A stretch of 64,000 nucleotides of DNA from contig NZ_JADBGF010000001.1 of assembly GCF_014873495.1 (NCBI RefSeq), positions 7,564,001-7,628,000 of the forward strand, in the 5' to 3' direction. This document shows, piece by piece, positions 49,001-57,733 of this stretch (its first letter is position 1; each line of letters starts with the position of its first letter). Below the pieces are notes generated by a model that saw only the letters and a list, made by a program, of their open reading frames with translations, was not told where the DNA came from and ran no database searches. Made by a program: the position numbers and the translations under genes. This DNA comes from Streptomyces stelliscabiei. GTDB lineage: Bacteria > Actinomycetota > Actinomycetes > Streptomycetales > Streptomycetaceae.

Positions 49001-50990
49001 CGCGTTGTTCGGCCAGGTACGCGAGGACGTTGTCGGCGGCCCAGGCGTCGAGTCCGGCGGCCAGCAGGCGCAGCCGGGCGTCCTCGTCCGACAGGGAGCC
49101 CACCTCGCGCAGGAACGCGCCGACCGCGCGGCCCAGTTCGAGCGGGCGGCCGAGCTGATCGCCCTTCCAGAAGGGCAGGCGGCCCGGGACGCCCGGCGCG
49201 GGGGAGACGAGCACCCGGTCGCGGGTGATGTCCTCGATGCGCCAGGAGCTGGTGCCGAGGGTGAAGACGTCCCCGACGCGGGACTCGTACACCATCTCCT
49301 CGTCGAGTTCGCCGACCCGGCCGCCGCCCTTCTTGGGGTCGGAGCCCGCGAGGAAGACCCCGAAGAGGCCGCGGTCCGGGATCGTGCCCCCGGAGGTGAC
49401 CGCGAGGCGCTGGGCGCCCGGCCGCCCCGTGATCGTGCCCGCGACCCGGTCCCACACCACGCGCGGGCGCAGCTCCGCGAAGGCGTCGGACGGATAGCGG
49501 CCCGCGAGCATGTCGAGGACGGCCGTGAACGCGGACTCGGGGAGGGCGGCGAAGGGCGCCGCGCGGCGGACCGTCGCCAGGAGATCGTCGAACTGCCAGG
49601 TGTCCATCGAGGTCATGGCGACGATCTGCTGCGCCAGCACGTCCAGGGGGTTGCCGGGGATCCTCATGGACTCGATGGAGCCGCTGCGCATCCGCTCGGT
49701 GACCACGGCCGACTGGACCAGGTCACCGCGGTACTTGGGAAAGACGACGCCCGTGGAGACCGCGCCCACCTGGTGTCCCGCGCGGCCCACACGCTGCAGG
49801 CCGGAGGCGACCGAGGGCGGCGACTCCACCTGGACGACGAGGTCCACCGCGCCCATGTCGATGCCCAGTTCGAGACTGGAGGTGGCGACCACGGCCGGCA
49901 GTCTTCCCGCCTTCAGATCTTCCTCGACCAGGGCGCGCTGTTCCTTGGAGACCGAGCCGTGGTGGGCGCGGGCCAGGACCGGGGGCGCTGCCTGGGCCGC
50001 GCCCGAACCGCCCATCAGCTCGGCCGGGCCGTGGTGCTCGTCCAGCGGCTCACCGGTGGCCCGCTCGTACGCGATCTCGTTCAGCCGGTTGCACAGGCGC
50101 TCCGCGAGGCGGCGGGAGTTGGCGAACACGATCGTCGAGCGGTGGGCCTGCACGAGGTCGGCGATCCGCTCCTCGACGTGCGGCCAGATCGAGGGGCGCT
50201 CCGCCCCCTCGTTGCCGTCCGCGACCGGGGAGCCGCCCAGCTCGCCCAGGTCCTCCACCGGCACGACCACCGACAGGTCGAACTCCTTGCCGGACGGAGG
50301 CTGGACGATCTCCACCCTGCGGCGCGGGGACAGATAGCGCGCGACCTCGTCGACCGGACGCACCGTGGCGGACAGGCCGATACGGCGGGCCGGCCTGGGC
50401 AGGAGCTCGTCGAGCCGCTCCAGGGACAGCGCGAGGTGGGCGCCGCGCTTGGTGCCCGCGACCGCGTGCACCTCGTCCAGGATCACCGTCTCCACGCCCG
50501 TGAGCGCGTCGCGGGTGGCCGACGTCAGCATCAGGAACAGGGACTCGGGGGTGGTGATCAGGATGTCCGGCGGACGCGTGGACAGGGCCCGGCGCTCGGC
50601 GGGTGGGGTGTCCCCGGAGCGGATGCCCACCTTCACCTCGGGCTCGGGCAGCCCCAGGCGTACCGATTCCTGGCGGATACCGGTGAGCGGACTGCGCAGG
50701 TTCCGCTCCACGTCCACCGCGAGCGCCTTCAGCGGGGACACGTACAGGACCCGGCAGCGCTTGCGGGGGTCGGCCGGGGGCGGGCTCGATGTCAGCTGGT
50801 CCAGCGCGGCGAGGAACGCGGCCAGTGTCTTGCCGGAGCCGGTCGGGGCCACCACCAGCACGTCCGAGCCCTCGCCGATCGCCCGCCACGCCCCGGCCTG
50901 GGCCGCGGTGGGCGCGGAGAAGGCCCCCGTGAACCAGCCGCGGGTCGCGGGGGAGAAGCCGTCGAGGGCTCGATCTGCGGAGCTGACCAT
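46044..50990 (-). CDS. lhr: Lhr-type ATP-dependent DNA helicase, long form
   Basis: A 3'-5' superfamily 2 helicase of the Lhr group, implicated in DNA repair. The 1648 residues comprise: Walker A APTGSGKT at 48-55; DEVH at 172-175; a helicase C domain with SSLELGIDMG and QRVGRAGHQVG; a winged helix and Lhr core to about 880; and the long C-terminal extension typical of Lhr proteins over 1500 residues. A Pro/Gly/Asp-rich insertion of about 115 residues lies near 1430-1545. ATG 50990 is preferred to GTG 51005. nei follows on the same strand after 131 bases, a DNA-repair pairing. Confidence 0.93.
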   Translation of the reverse strand: MVSSADRALDGFSPATRGWFTGAFSAPTAAQAGAWRAIGEGSDVLVVAPTGSGKTLAAFLAALDQLTSSPPPADPRKRCRVLYVSPLKALAVDVERNLRSPLTGIRQESVRLGLPEPEVKVGIRSGDTPPAERRALSTRPPDILITTPESLFLMLTSATRDALTGVETVILDEVHAVAGTKRGAHLALSLERLDELLPRPARRIGLSATVRPVDEVARYLSPRRRVEIVQPPSGKEFDLSVVVPVEDLGELGGSPVADGNEGAERPSIWPHVEERIADLVQAHRSTIVFANSRRLAERLCNRLNEIAYERATGEPLDEHHGPAELMGGSGAAQAAPPVLARAHHGSVSKEQRALVEEDLKAGRLPAVVATSSLELGIDMGAVDLVVQVESPPSVASGLQRVGRAGHQVGAVSTGVVFPKYRGDLVQSAVVTERMRSGSIESMRIPGNPLDVLAQQIVAMTSMDTWQFDDLLATVRRAAPFAALPESAFTAVLDMLAGRYPSDAFAELRPRVVWDRVAGTITGRPGAQRLAVTSGGTIPDRGLFGVFLAGSDPKKGGGRVGELDEEMVYESRVGDVFTLGTSSWRIEDITRDRVLVSPAPGVPGRLPFWKGDQLGRPLELGRAVGAFLREVGSLSDEDARLRLLAAGLDAWAADNVLAYLAEQREACGHVPDDRTIVVERFRDELGDWRVVVHSPFGAQVHAPWALALGAKLSERYGMDAQVMHADDGIVLRLPDADLMGLDLLDMEPVRAGTEYDAEQAPIGAADVAFDKGEVDQIVTDQVGGSALFASRFRECAARALLLPRRSPGRRTPLWQQRQRAAQLLQVASEFGSFPIVLEAVRECLQDVFDVPGLTELMGDIESRKVRLVEVTTPEPSPFARSLLFGYVAQFLYEGDSPLAERRAAALSLDSRLLAELLGQAELRELLDADVLTELEQELQWRTEDRRVKDAEGVADLLRLLGPLKDTELAERGAEPQWARELAGARRAIRVRIAGTDHWAAIEDAGRLRDALGTALPVGVPEAFTEPVKDPLGDLLARFARTHGPFTSATAAARFGLGVAVTDGALHRLAANGRVVQGEFHPAGIGQEWCDAAVLRRLRRRSLAALRHELEPVPPAALAQFLPQWQHVGGGHGLRGIDGLVRAIEQVQGASVPASALEKLVLPSRVAGYTPAMLDELTAAGEVVWAGAGALPGKDGWVSLYLADAAPLLLPPAHPLELTALHESVLTTLSGGYGLFFRQIADQIRATTHPDVTDPQLADAVWDLAWSGRLTNDTLTPMRSLLGSGRTAGSTAHRAKRTVPRGRYGSLTAAARPQSRTGPPTVAGRWSLLPAHEPDPTVRAHALARTLLDRHGVVTRGAVAAEGVEGGFSAVYRVLSVFEESGQARRGYVVEGLGAAQFAMDGAVDRLRAVSNARDRNEPLRSPAPDDFPETPGTPQAPTPWDGFPDGPGHHGPGPGEPFAPTSLAAPDSLDADPHGGPGTYDQDFAHSDGGTPYGRTGPDSPFSPRARSGRDPHRTSATPSPRAVVLAAADPANAYGAALPWPDPPTEAGHKPGRKAGSLVVLVDGELTVYMERGGKTLLAWPADPDARPLDDPRLRPAAEALAAAARAGSLGTVTVERVNGTSALTSPHGPLLEAAGFIATPRGLRIRA

Positions 50991-51236
50991 GCCCCCATCC
51001 TGCACCCGGCCACTGACAATGGCCCGGACCTGCGGAAACGGAAGGGGCGGGGGCGGGGTGGATCCGCTGGGGGCCGCGATGTCGGCGGGTGGGTCCTCCC
51101 GGTCACTTGGTCACATGGTCCCCTTGGCCGCCGATCGCGTGTCACGGCGCTGCCGACGCTCCTCCGCACCAGGCCCGCACGCCCGCTACTGCCCCCGACT
51201 TCGATGCCCGGACGATCCACCCCGCAGAATGGGGGC

Positions 51237-52100
51237 ATGGCGGGTTCGGCGGAGCGGGCGAGGCACTGGCGGTACGCGGAGCTGCCCGGTGTGGATCTGC
51301 TGCGGGCGACCTACGTCGAGAAGAAGTTCGTGCGGCACACCCACGAGCACTTCGTGATCGCGGCCATCGCCGACGGAGTGGAGATCTTCCGCCACGGGGG
51401 CGCCGATCAGTACGCCGGCCCGGGAGCGCTGGCCCTGGTCAACCCCGACACCCCGCACACCGGCCGCGCGGGTGTGCCCGAGGGCTGGCGGTACGGGGCG
51501 GTCTACCCGTCGCCGGACGTGGTGGCCGAGATCGCCGCCGAGACCACCACGATCCGCGGCACCCCCGGCTTCGTCACCCCCGTGCTCGAGGATCCGTACG
51601 CCGCCGGGCTCGTCCACCGGGTCCTGCGGGCCGTCGACGAGGGCAACGCGCTGGCGGCGGACACCCTGCTACGGGTGGTCGTGACCCGGCTGCTGCGCCT
51701 GAACGGCGGGCCCCTGCCCCAGCGTGCCGTCCGCACTGCCGGCTCCCCCGTCGCGGCACGCGCGCGTGCCGTGCTCGAGGAGCGGATGGCCGACCCGCCG
51801 ACCCTGGAGCGGCTCTCGGCCGACCTCGGCACCAGCCCTTTCGCTCTCTTGCGGGCCTTCCGCTCGGCTTATGGCATGCCTCCGCACACCTGGCTGACCG
51901 ATGCCCGCGTCCGCCGGGCCCGTGGCCTGCTCGACACCGGCACGACTCCCGCCGCGGCCGCCGTCGCCGTCGGCTTCACGGACCAGCCTCATCTCAACCG
52001 CCACTTCAGCCGCATCGTGGGCGTGCCGCCGGGCGCGTACCAGCGGGAACGCACGGGCGGGGCCGACGACGGATCGCGAACCCGGGGACGACGTATGTGA
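51237..52100 (+). CDS. AraC-family transcriptional regulator
   Basis: A 287-residue regulator. The N-terminal cupin-like ligand domain (about 15-150) contains FVRHTHEHFVIAAIADG and GALALVNPDTPHTG. The C-terminal AraC HTH pair (about 185-280) contains LSADLGTSPFALLRAFRSAYGMPPHTWL and AAVAVGFTDQPHLNRHFSRIVGVPPGAY. It lies divergent from lhr and just before azlCD, and AraC regulators often accompany AzlCD transporters, so control of azlCD is likely. It lies 154 bases upstream of azlC. Confidence 0.9.
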   Translation: MAGSAERARHWRYAELPGVDLLRATYVEKKFVRHTHEHFVIAAIADGVEIFRHGGADQYAGPGALALVNPDTPHTGRAGVPEGWRYGAVYPSPDVVAEIAAETTTIRGTPGFVTPVLEDPYAAGLVHRVLRAVDEGNALAADTLLRVVVTRLLRLNGGPLPQRAVRTAGSPVAARARAVLEERMADPPTLERLSADLGTSPFALLRAFRSAYGMPPHTWLTDARVRRARGLLDTGTTPAAAAVAVGFTDQPHLNRHFSRIVGVPPGAYQRERTGGADDGSRTRGRRM

Positions 52101-52254
52101 ACGGGGGCGGGTGCGTTCGCGTATGGGCGCCGCGCCCACGAACGTGAGCCCCGTGAGCCCCGCGAGCCCCGCGTGCATGAGTGTGAGAGCGACGCGGGCG
52201 GGCGCAAGAACGTACAAGACCCGTAGGCGTGGCCGCTCGTACCGTCCAGGCGTG

Positions 52255-53064
52255 GTGACTGAACAGACTCGTCTCGTGGAGACGCAAGACGGCGGCGGCG
52301 TGAAACCCGACGGAGCCGTCGTCCGGGATGCTCTCGGCGTCGGGGTCGCGGTCGGACTGTCCGGGTTCGCCTTCGGGGTGACCTCGGCCGGCAGCGGGCT
52401 CGGGCTGCTGCAGACCTGTGCCCTGAGCCTTCTGGTGTTCACCGGGGCCTCCCAGTTCGCCCTGGTGGGCGCGCTCGCGGCCGGCGGCAACCCGTTCACG
52501 GCTGCGGCCGGGGCCTTCTTCCTGGGCGTGCGCAACGCGTTCTACGGGCTGCGCCTCTCCCAACTGCTGGCCCTCCCGCGCGCGGTGCGGCCTTTCGCCG
52601 CCCAGTGGGTCATCGACGAGACCACGGCCGTAGCCCTCGCCCAGCCCACGCGCCGCGCCGCCCGTATCGGCTTCACCGTCACCGGGCTCAGCCTCTATGT
52701 GCTGTGGAACCTCACCACGCTGCTCGGCGCGCTCGGCGCCGAGGCCATCGGCGACACCGACGCGTGGGGGCTCGACGCGGCCGGGCCCGCCGTCTTCCTG
52801 GCCCTCCTCGCGCCGATGCTGCGGACCACCGCGGAGCGGGCCGTCGCGGGCGTCGCCGTCGTCCTGGGGCTCGGACTGCTGCCCGTCCTGCCCGCCGGGG
52901 TCCCGGTCCTCGTCGCCGCGGTGGCCGCTCCGGTCGTCCTCTGGGCGGAGGGGCGCCGCAGGGCCGACGGCCGGCCGGACGACAGCCGACGAGGCGTCCA
53001 GGAAGACGGCGTCCCGGAAGACGACGCCCAGGAAGACGGCGTCCAGGAAGGTGGCGACCGATGA
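52255..53064 (+). CDS. azlC: AzlC-family branched-chain amino acid exporter, large subunit
   Basis: The larger half of a two-component exporter for branched-chain amino acids and analogues. The 269 residues hold several transmembrane helices and the family signature FTGASQFALVGALAAGGNPF near 60, then AFFLGVRNAFYGLRLS. A hydrophilic, repetitive tail (from about 245, QEDGVPEDDAQEDGVQEGG) is unusual. The start is GTG 52255 or the adjacent GTG 52252. TACCGT at 52240-52245 may be the -10 of a leaderless transcript. The stop overlaps azlD by four bases. Confidence 0.88.
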   Translation: MTEQTRLVETQDGGGVKPDGAVVRDALGVGVAVGLSGFAFGVTSAGSGLGLLQTCALSLLVFTGASQFALVGALAAGGNPFTAAAGAFFLGVRNAFYGLRLSQLLALPRAVRPFAAQWVIDETTAVALAQPTRRAARIGFTVTGLSLYVLWNLTTLLGALGAEAIGDTDAWGLDAAGPAVFLALLAPMLRTTAERAVAGVAVVLGLGLLPVLPAGVPVLVAAVAAPVVLWAEGRRRADGRPDDSRRGVQEDGVPEDDAQEDGVQEGGDR

Positions 53065-53369
53065 ACGTCTGGATCGCGATCATCGGCACCGCCGTCGGCT
53101 GTTACGCCGTCAAACTGATCGGCCTGCTGGTCCCCGAGGGCATCCTGGAACGCCCGCTCGTCCAGCGCCTCGCCGCCCTGCTGCCCGTTGCCCTCCTCGC
53201 CGCTCTCACGGCCCAGCAGACCTTCGCCGACGGGCACGACCTGGTGCTGGACGCGAGGGCCGCCGGGCTCACCGCAGCCGCCGTCGCACTGCTCCTGCGT
53301 GCCCCGTTCCTGCTCGTCGTGGCCGCGGCGGTCGTCGTGACGGCCGGGGTGCGGGCGGTGTCGGGCTGA
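53061..53369 (+). CDS. azlD: AzlD-family branched-chain amino acid exporter, small subunit
   Basis: A 102-residue partner of AzlC with three to four transmembrane helices (ILERPLVQRLAALLPVALLAAL; LTAAAVALLLRAPFLLVVAAA). The ATG overlaps the azlC stop (ATGA), giving coupled translation in equal amounts. Length and topology are typical of AzlD. Confidence 0.9.
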   Translation: MNVWIAIIGTAVGCYAVKLIGLLVPEGILERPLVQRLAALLPVALLAALTAQQTFADGHDLVLDARAAGLTAAAVALLLRAPFLLVVAAAVVVTAGVRAVSG

Positions 53370-53475
53370 CGCGGCTTGTCGTGGGGCACGCGCGCGTGTC
53401 GTCGATCTCGCCCTCGACGTACGCGCGCGTGCCGGCCGACCGGCCGCGCGCGTGGTGTCCGGTGCGTCGAAGGTC

Positions 53476-54420
53476 TCAGCCGATGGACCGCCCGTACGCC
53501 CGCAACGTGCGCAGCGCCTCGATCGTCACGATGGGGCGGCTCTCCATGGCGGTGCTCGGGGCCCATTGGCGCCAGCGGATCGGCCAGCCGCCGTCCTCGC
53601 CCTGTTCACTCGCCAGGAAGTCGAGGGAGCGGGCCATCTCCTCGTCGGTGAACCACGCGCGCGCGAGCGATTCCGGGGTGTGCGCGAAGTCGTGCGGGTA
53701 GTGGTGCTCGTCCGGGGCGTAACCGGCGGACACCGGGTAGTCGTCCGGTCGTGCCGGATCCAGTGTGGCGAGCCGGTGTTCGCGCACCAGGCGGCCGAGC
53801 CGGTCGGCGGCGGCCCGGGCACGCGAGCGGTCGGGCACGGACTCCAGGAACGCCACGGCGGCGTGGACCTCGTAGGGGTGCGACTTCTCCAGGGACTCGA
53901 CCGCCTGCCAGCAGAAGTCGGTGGCCCGGAACAGCCAGGCGTGCCATACCTGGTTGCGGTGCAGCAGACCCACCACCGGCCCCGTGGCCAGCAGATCACT
54001 GGGCGGGTCGTCGACGATCGGCACGAACGGGGCCACCGGGTAGCCACGCTGGCTGGGGTGCACGGCGGGAAGGGCACCGTCCTGGGTCGACACCGACGTC
54101 AGATAGCGGCACACGCGCTCCACCCGCTGTCCGCCGCAGCGCCCGATCGAGTCCAGCACACGCAGCGCGTGCCCGGTGTGCAGCGGCTGGCTCACGGGCC
54201 CGCGCAGATCGGGTTCGAGCGCGTGGCCGTACCCGTCATCGGCATTGCGGTAGGCGGACAGCGTGGTCTCCACCGCGTCGGCTCCCCCGTCCAGGAAGTG
54301 GTACGCGAAGCGGCGCTGCTCCAGCACGCGCGCGGTCAGCCAGACGAACTGTTCGGCGCGAGCCAGCGGGGTGGGCGCCGGGGACGACGTGGGGAGTGGG
54401 GATGCTCCGGTTTCGGCCAT
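53476..54420 (-). CDS. Alpha/alpha-toroid (prenyltransferase/squalene cyclase-like) protein
   Basis: A 314-residue soluble protein with repeated helices and QW-like motifs (FVWLTARVLEQRRFAYHFLDGG; ADDGYGHALEPDLRGP; EDGGWPIRWRQWAP), the pattern of terpenoid cyclase/prenyltransferase toroid folds. I see no DXDD cyclase motif, so enzymatic activity is doubtful. ATG 54420 is chosen because the earlier frame is not conserved-looking. It is divergent from the DUF3046 gene across 79 bases. It is conserved in this neighbourhood in other Streptomyces, as I recall, but its function is unknown. Confidence 0.75.
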   Translation of the reverse strand: MAETGASPLPTSSPAPTPLARAEQFVWLTARVLEQRRFAYHFLDGGADAVETTLSAYRNADDGYGHALEPDLRGPVSQPLHTGHALRVLDSIGRCGGQRVERVCRYLTSVSTQDGALPAVHPSQRGYPVAPFVPIVDDPPSDLLATGPVVGLLHRNQVWHAWLFRATDFCWQAVESLEKSHPYEVHAAVAFLESVPDRSRARAAADRLGRLVREHRLATLDPARPDDYPVSAGYAPDEHHYPHDFAHTPESLARAWFTDEEMARSLDFLASEQGEDGGWPIRWRQWAPSTAMESRPIVTIEALRTLRAYGRSIG

Positions 54421-54499
54421 GGCTCCGACCGTAGGGCGGAAAGCGGTATCGGAAAGCCGTCCCGGCCAGGCCCACCCCCTGGGGCGGGATACTGGACTC

Positions 54500-54694
54500 A
54501 TGCGGTTGACGGTCTTCTGGCAGCGGATGGCGGATCACTTCGGTGAGGGGTACGCCGACACCTTCGCGCGCGATCATGTGATGTCCGGCCTCGGCGGGCG
54601 CACGGTCAGCGAGGCGCTGGACGCCGGCTGGGAGGCCAAGGACGTGTGGCACGTGGTGTGCGCGACCATGGGCGTTCCGGCGGAGAACCGCTGA
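54500..54694 (+). CDS. DUF3046 family small protein
   Basis: A 64-residue protein beginning MRLTVFWQRMADHFG and ending VWHVVCATMGVPAENR, the DUF3046 pattern seen next to recA in actinobacteria, including mycobacteria. GATACT at 54488-54493 lies six bases before the ATG with no ribosome-binding site, so the mRNA is probably leaderless. Function unknown. Confidence 0.88.
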   Translation: MRLTVFWQRMADHFGEGYADTFARDHVMSGLGGRTVSEALDAGWEAKDVWHVVCATMGVPAENR

Positions 54695-54788
54695 GAGGCA
54701 GCGGACTTCACCGGACGGACGCTGCTCGTTGGACCGGAAGGCCCGGGGGCGGCGACTGATTGTCGGTGCCGTGGGCGAGACTTGGTCC

Positions 54789-56237
54789 GTGGCACCCACA
54801 GACGAGACCGCGCGTTTCGAGCACCAGGCAACTCCGTCCGGCACGACACCGCCCTCCGGCCCCCCGGTCGGCGCGGGGCCCGGTGTCGCGCCGAGCGAGC
54901 GCATGCCGCGCTGGCTGCCGCGCGCCATGGTGCTGGCTCTCTCCCTCGTCGCGGTCTTCCAGTTCGGCAGCTGGGCGTTCCACCAGCTCATCGGGCTGCT
55001 GGTCAACATCCTCATCGCGTTCTTCCTGGCGCTGGCGATCGAGCCCGCGGTGAGCTGGATGGCCTCGAAGGGGCTGCGCAGGGGCTTCGCCGCGTTTCTG
55101 GTCTTCCTGATCACGCTGATCGGGGCCGCCGGATTCGTCACCCTGCTTGGTTCGATGCTGGCCGGCCAGATCATCAAGATGGTCGAGGACTTCCCGGCGT
55201 ACCTCGACTCCGTCATCAGCTGGATCAACACGAGTTTCCACACCGAACTCAAGCGCGTCGACATCCAGGAGGGGCTGCTCCGCTCCGACTGGCTGCAGAA
55301 GTACGTGCAGAACAGCGCCACAGGCGTCCTCGACGTCTCCGCGCAGGTGCTGGGCGGCCTCTTCCAGCTGCTGACGATCACGCTGTTCTCCTTCTACTTC
55401 GCCGCCGACGGCCCCCGGCTGCGCCGCGCACTGTGCTCCGTCCTGCCGCCCGCCAAGCAGGCCGAGGTCCTGCGCGCGTGGGAGATCGCGGTCGACAAGA
55501 CCGGCGGCTATCTGTACTCCCGCGGCCTGATGGCACTGATCTCCGGCGTGGCGCACTACGTCCTGCTGGAGTACCTCGACGTGCCCTACGCGCCGGCGCT
55601 CGCGGTCTGGGTCGGCCTGGTCTCGCAGTTCATCCCCACGATCGGCACCTACCTGGCGGGTGCCCTGCCCATGCTGATCGCCTTCACGGTCAACCCGTGG
55701 TACGCGCTGTGGGTCCTCGTCTTCGTGGTCATCTACCAGCAGTTCGAGAACTACGTGCTGCAGCCCAAGCTGACCGCCAAGACCGTGGACATCCATCCGG
55801 CCGTGGCGTTCGGCTCGGTCATCGCGGGCACCGCGCTCCTCGGCGCCGTGGGCGCGCTCATCGCCATCCCCGCCATCGCCACCCTGCAGGCCTTCCTCGG
55901 GGCCTACGTGAAGCGGTACGACGTCACGGACGACCCCCGCGTGCACGGGCACCGCAGACGCGGAACGGGCAACCTCATCGCCCGGCTGCGGAGGCACCCG
56001 CACCGGACGGCGGAGGAGGACGGGACCGGCGGCGACGTCCTCACACGTGTGCGCAGGCGGCTGGAGGAGAGGCGCGGCACGAGACCGTCGCCGGACGACT
56101 CCACGAACGGGCGGCGGGACGACGGCACCGCGCGCCGGGAGCCGGAGGGGGATCCCGGCTCGGAAGGCGGCATCGGACCCGAGAACACCGCGGGACCGGA
56201 CACCACGGCCGGGCCCGAGGACGACACCACCCCGTAG
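54789..56237 (+). CDS. AI-2E family transporter
   Basis: A 482-residue membrane protein with about eight transmembrane helices. Family features: paired helices near 45-105 (WAFHQLIGLLVNILIAFFLALAIEPAVSW), a soluble segment, then GLVSQFIPTIGTYLAGALPML and YQQFENYVLQPKLTAKTVDIHP. The last 110 residues are hydrophilic, rich in Arg, Gly, Asp and Glu, and probably disordered. Family members export small molecules or act as sodium/proton antiporters; the name does not show that AI-2 is the substrate. GTG 54789 is chosen. It lies between the DUF3046 gene and recA. Confidence 0.85.
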   Translation: MAPTDETARFEHQATPSGTTPPSGPPVGAGPGVAPSERMPRWLPRAMVLALSLVAVFQFGSWAFHQLIGLLVNILIAFFLALAIEPAVSWMASKGLRRGFAAFLVFLITLIGAAGFVTLLGSMLAGQIIKMVEDFPAYLDSVISWINTSFHTELKRVDIQEGLLRSDWLQKYVQNSATGVLDVSAQVLGGLFQLLTITLFSFYFAADGPRLRRALCSVLPPAKQAEVLRAWEIAVDKTGGYLYSRGLMALISGVAHYVLLEYLDVPYAPALAVWVGLVSQFIPTIGTYLAGALPMLIAFTVNPWYALWVLVFVVIYQQFENYVLQPKLTAKTVDIHPAVAFGSVIAGTALLGAVGALIAIPAIATLQAFLGAYVKRYDVTDDPRVHGHRRRGTGNLIARLRRHPHRTAEEDGTGGDVLTRVRRRLEERRGTRPSPDDSTNGRRDDGTARREPEGDPGSEGGIGPENTAGPDTTAGPEDDTTP

Positions 56238-56256
56238 GCCTGCTGCAGGCGCCCCC

Positions 56257-56320
56257 GTACCGCCCTACGCCCGCCCCGTACCGCGCGCCCTACGCCCGCC
56301 CCCGTACCGCCCTGCCGCCG
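56257..56320 (+). repeat. Degenerate C-rich direct repeats upstream of recA
   Basis: Three units starting gtaccgc at 56257, 56278 and 56304, each followed by ccctacgcccgcccc or a variant. They occupy the start of the 365-base AI-2E to recA gap, before the recA promoter. Confidence 0.7.
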
Positions 56321-56412
56321 TACCCCTCCGCCCGGCACCGAGCCGTGTCATCGGCCGCCGTTCCGGCGTGGACCCGCTCCGCCGGAAGTGCTCCGGGTGC
56401 CGCGTGGTGCGC

Positions 56413-56442
56413 TTGACACTAAAATCGAACATCCATTCTTAT
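56413..56442 (+). promoter_or_regulatory. recA promoter with LexA/SOS box
   Basis: TTGACA at 56413-56418 and TCTTAT at 56437-56442, 18 bp apart, form a good promoter. Between them lies GAACATCCATTC (56427-56438), a GAAC-N4-GTTC-type SOS box with one half imperfect. LexA bound there would overlap the -10. The transcript would have a leader of about 150 bases. Confidence 0.88.
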
Positions 56443-56602
56443 GGAAGCTCCGGCGAAGCGTTCCGGCCGGAGTTCGGCAGGGTTTTCGTGGAGAAGTGCC
56501 CGAGTTATCCACAGGCCGGGCGGGCGTCGGGGCCCATTGTCAGTGGCAGGCGTTAGCGTCTTTCACGTGAAGCGATCGACTCAAGCAAACCGGGTGGAAC
56601 CC

Positions 56603-57730
56603 ATGGCAGGAACCGACCGCGAGAAGGCGCTCGACGCCGCGCTCGCACAAATTGAACGGCAGTTCGGCAAGGGCGCGGTGATGCGCCTGGGCGAGCGGCC
56701 GAACGAGCCCATCGAGGTCATCCCCACCGGGTCGACCGCACTCGACGTCGCCCTTGGTGTCGGCGGTCTGCCGCGAGGCCGAGTGATCGAGGTGTACGGC
56801 CCGGAGTCCTCCGGCAAGACGACCCTGACCCTGCACGCGGTGGCGAACGCACAGAGGGCCGGCGGCCAGGTGGCCTTCGTGGACGCCGAGCACGCCCTCG
56901 ACCCCGAGTACGCGAAGAAGCTCGGCGTCGACATCGACAACCTCATCCTGTCGCAGCCGGACAACGGCGAGCAGGCCCTGGAGATCGTGGACATGCTGGT
57001 CCGCTCCGGAGCCCTCGACCTCATCGTCATCGACTCCGTCGCCGCGCTCGTCCCGCGCGCGGAGATCGAGGGCGAGATGGGCGACAGCCACGTGGGTCTG
57101 CAGGCCCGTCTGATGAGCCAGGCCCTGCGAAAGATCACCAGCGCGCTCAACCAGTCCAAGACCACCGCCATCTTCATCAACCAGCTCCGCGAGAAGATCG
57201 GCGTGATGTTCGGCTCCCCGGAGACCACGACCGGTGGCCGCGCGCTGAAGTTCTACGCCTCGGTGCGACTCGACATCCGCCGTATCGAGACCCTGAAGGA
57301 CGGTACCGACGCCGTCGGCAACCGCACCCGCGTCAAGGTCGTCAAGAACAAGGTCGCGCCGCCCTTCAAGCAGGCCGAGTTCGACATCCTGTACGGACAG
57401 GGCATCAGCCGCGAGGGCGGCCTGATCGACATGGGTGTGGAGAACGGCTTCGTCCGCAAGGCGGGCGCCTGGTACACGTACGAGGGCGACCAGCTCGGCC
57501 AGGGCAAGGAGAACGCCCGCAACTTCCTGAAGGACAACCCCGACCTCGCCAACGAGATCGAGAAGAAGATCAAGGAGAAGCTGGGCGTCGGGGTCCGGAC
57601 CGAGGAACCCACCGCAGAGCCGGGAGCGGACGCGGCGGTCTCCGCCACGCCCGCGGACGACACCGCGAAGGCGGTGCCGGCGTCGGCTGCCAAGACCGCC
57701 AAGACCAAGGCTGCGGCGGCGAAGAGCTAG
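56603..57730 (+). CDS. recA: RecA recombinase
   Basis: Forms ATP-dependent filaments on single-stranded DNA for strand exchange and LexA cleavage. The 375 residues show Walker A GPESSGKT at 66-73, the Walker B region LDLIVIDSVAAL, the DNA-binding loop SHVGLQARLMSQALRK and FINQLREKIGVMFGSPET. The C-terminus has an Ala/Lys-rich tail (AAKTAKTKAAAAKS) longer than in E. coli. ATG 56603 has GGTGG upstream and agrees with homologues (AGTDREKALDAAL). recX starts three bases after the stop. Confidence 0.98.
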   Translation: MAGTDREKALDAALAQIERQFGKGAVMRLGERPNEPIEVIPTGSTALDVALGVGGLPRGRVIEVYGPESSGKTTLTLHAVANAQRAGGQVAFVDAEHALDPEYAKKLGVDIDNLILSQPDNGEQALEIVDMLVRSGALDLIVIDSVAALVPRAEIEGEMGDSHVGLQARLMSQALRKITSALNQSKTTAIFINQLREKIGVMFGSPETTTGGRALKFYASVRLDIRRIETLKDGTDAVGNRTRVKVVKNKVAPPFKQAEFDILYGQGISREGGLIDMGVENGFVRKAGAWYTYEGDQLGQGKENARNFLKDNPDLANEIEKKIKEKLGVGVRTEEPTAEPGADAAVSATPADDTAKAVPASAAKTAKTKAAAAKS

Positions 57731-57733
57731 TCC

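Noticed and set aside
46107..51236. Long plus-strand frame opposite lhr continuing into the AraC gene
   Set aside because: Only its last part (from 51237) is a real gene. The rest is Gly/Arg/Val-rich antisense of lhr.
56238..56416. Continuation of the AI-2E transporter in another frame as a Pro/Tyr-rich tail
   Set aside because: The transporter frame ends in its own stop after a typical hydrophilic tail; the other frame just translates the C-rich repeats.
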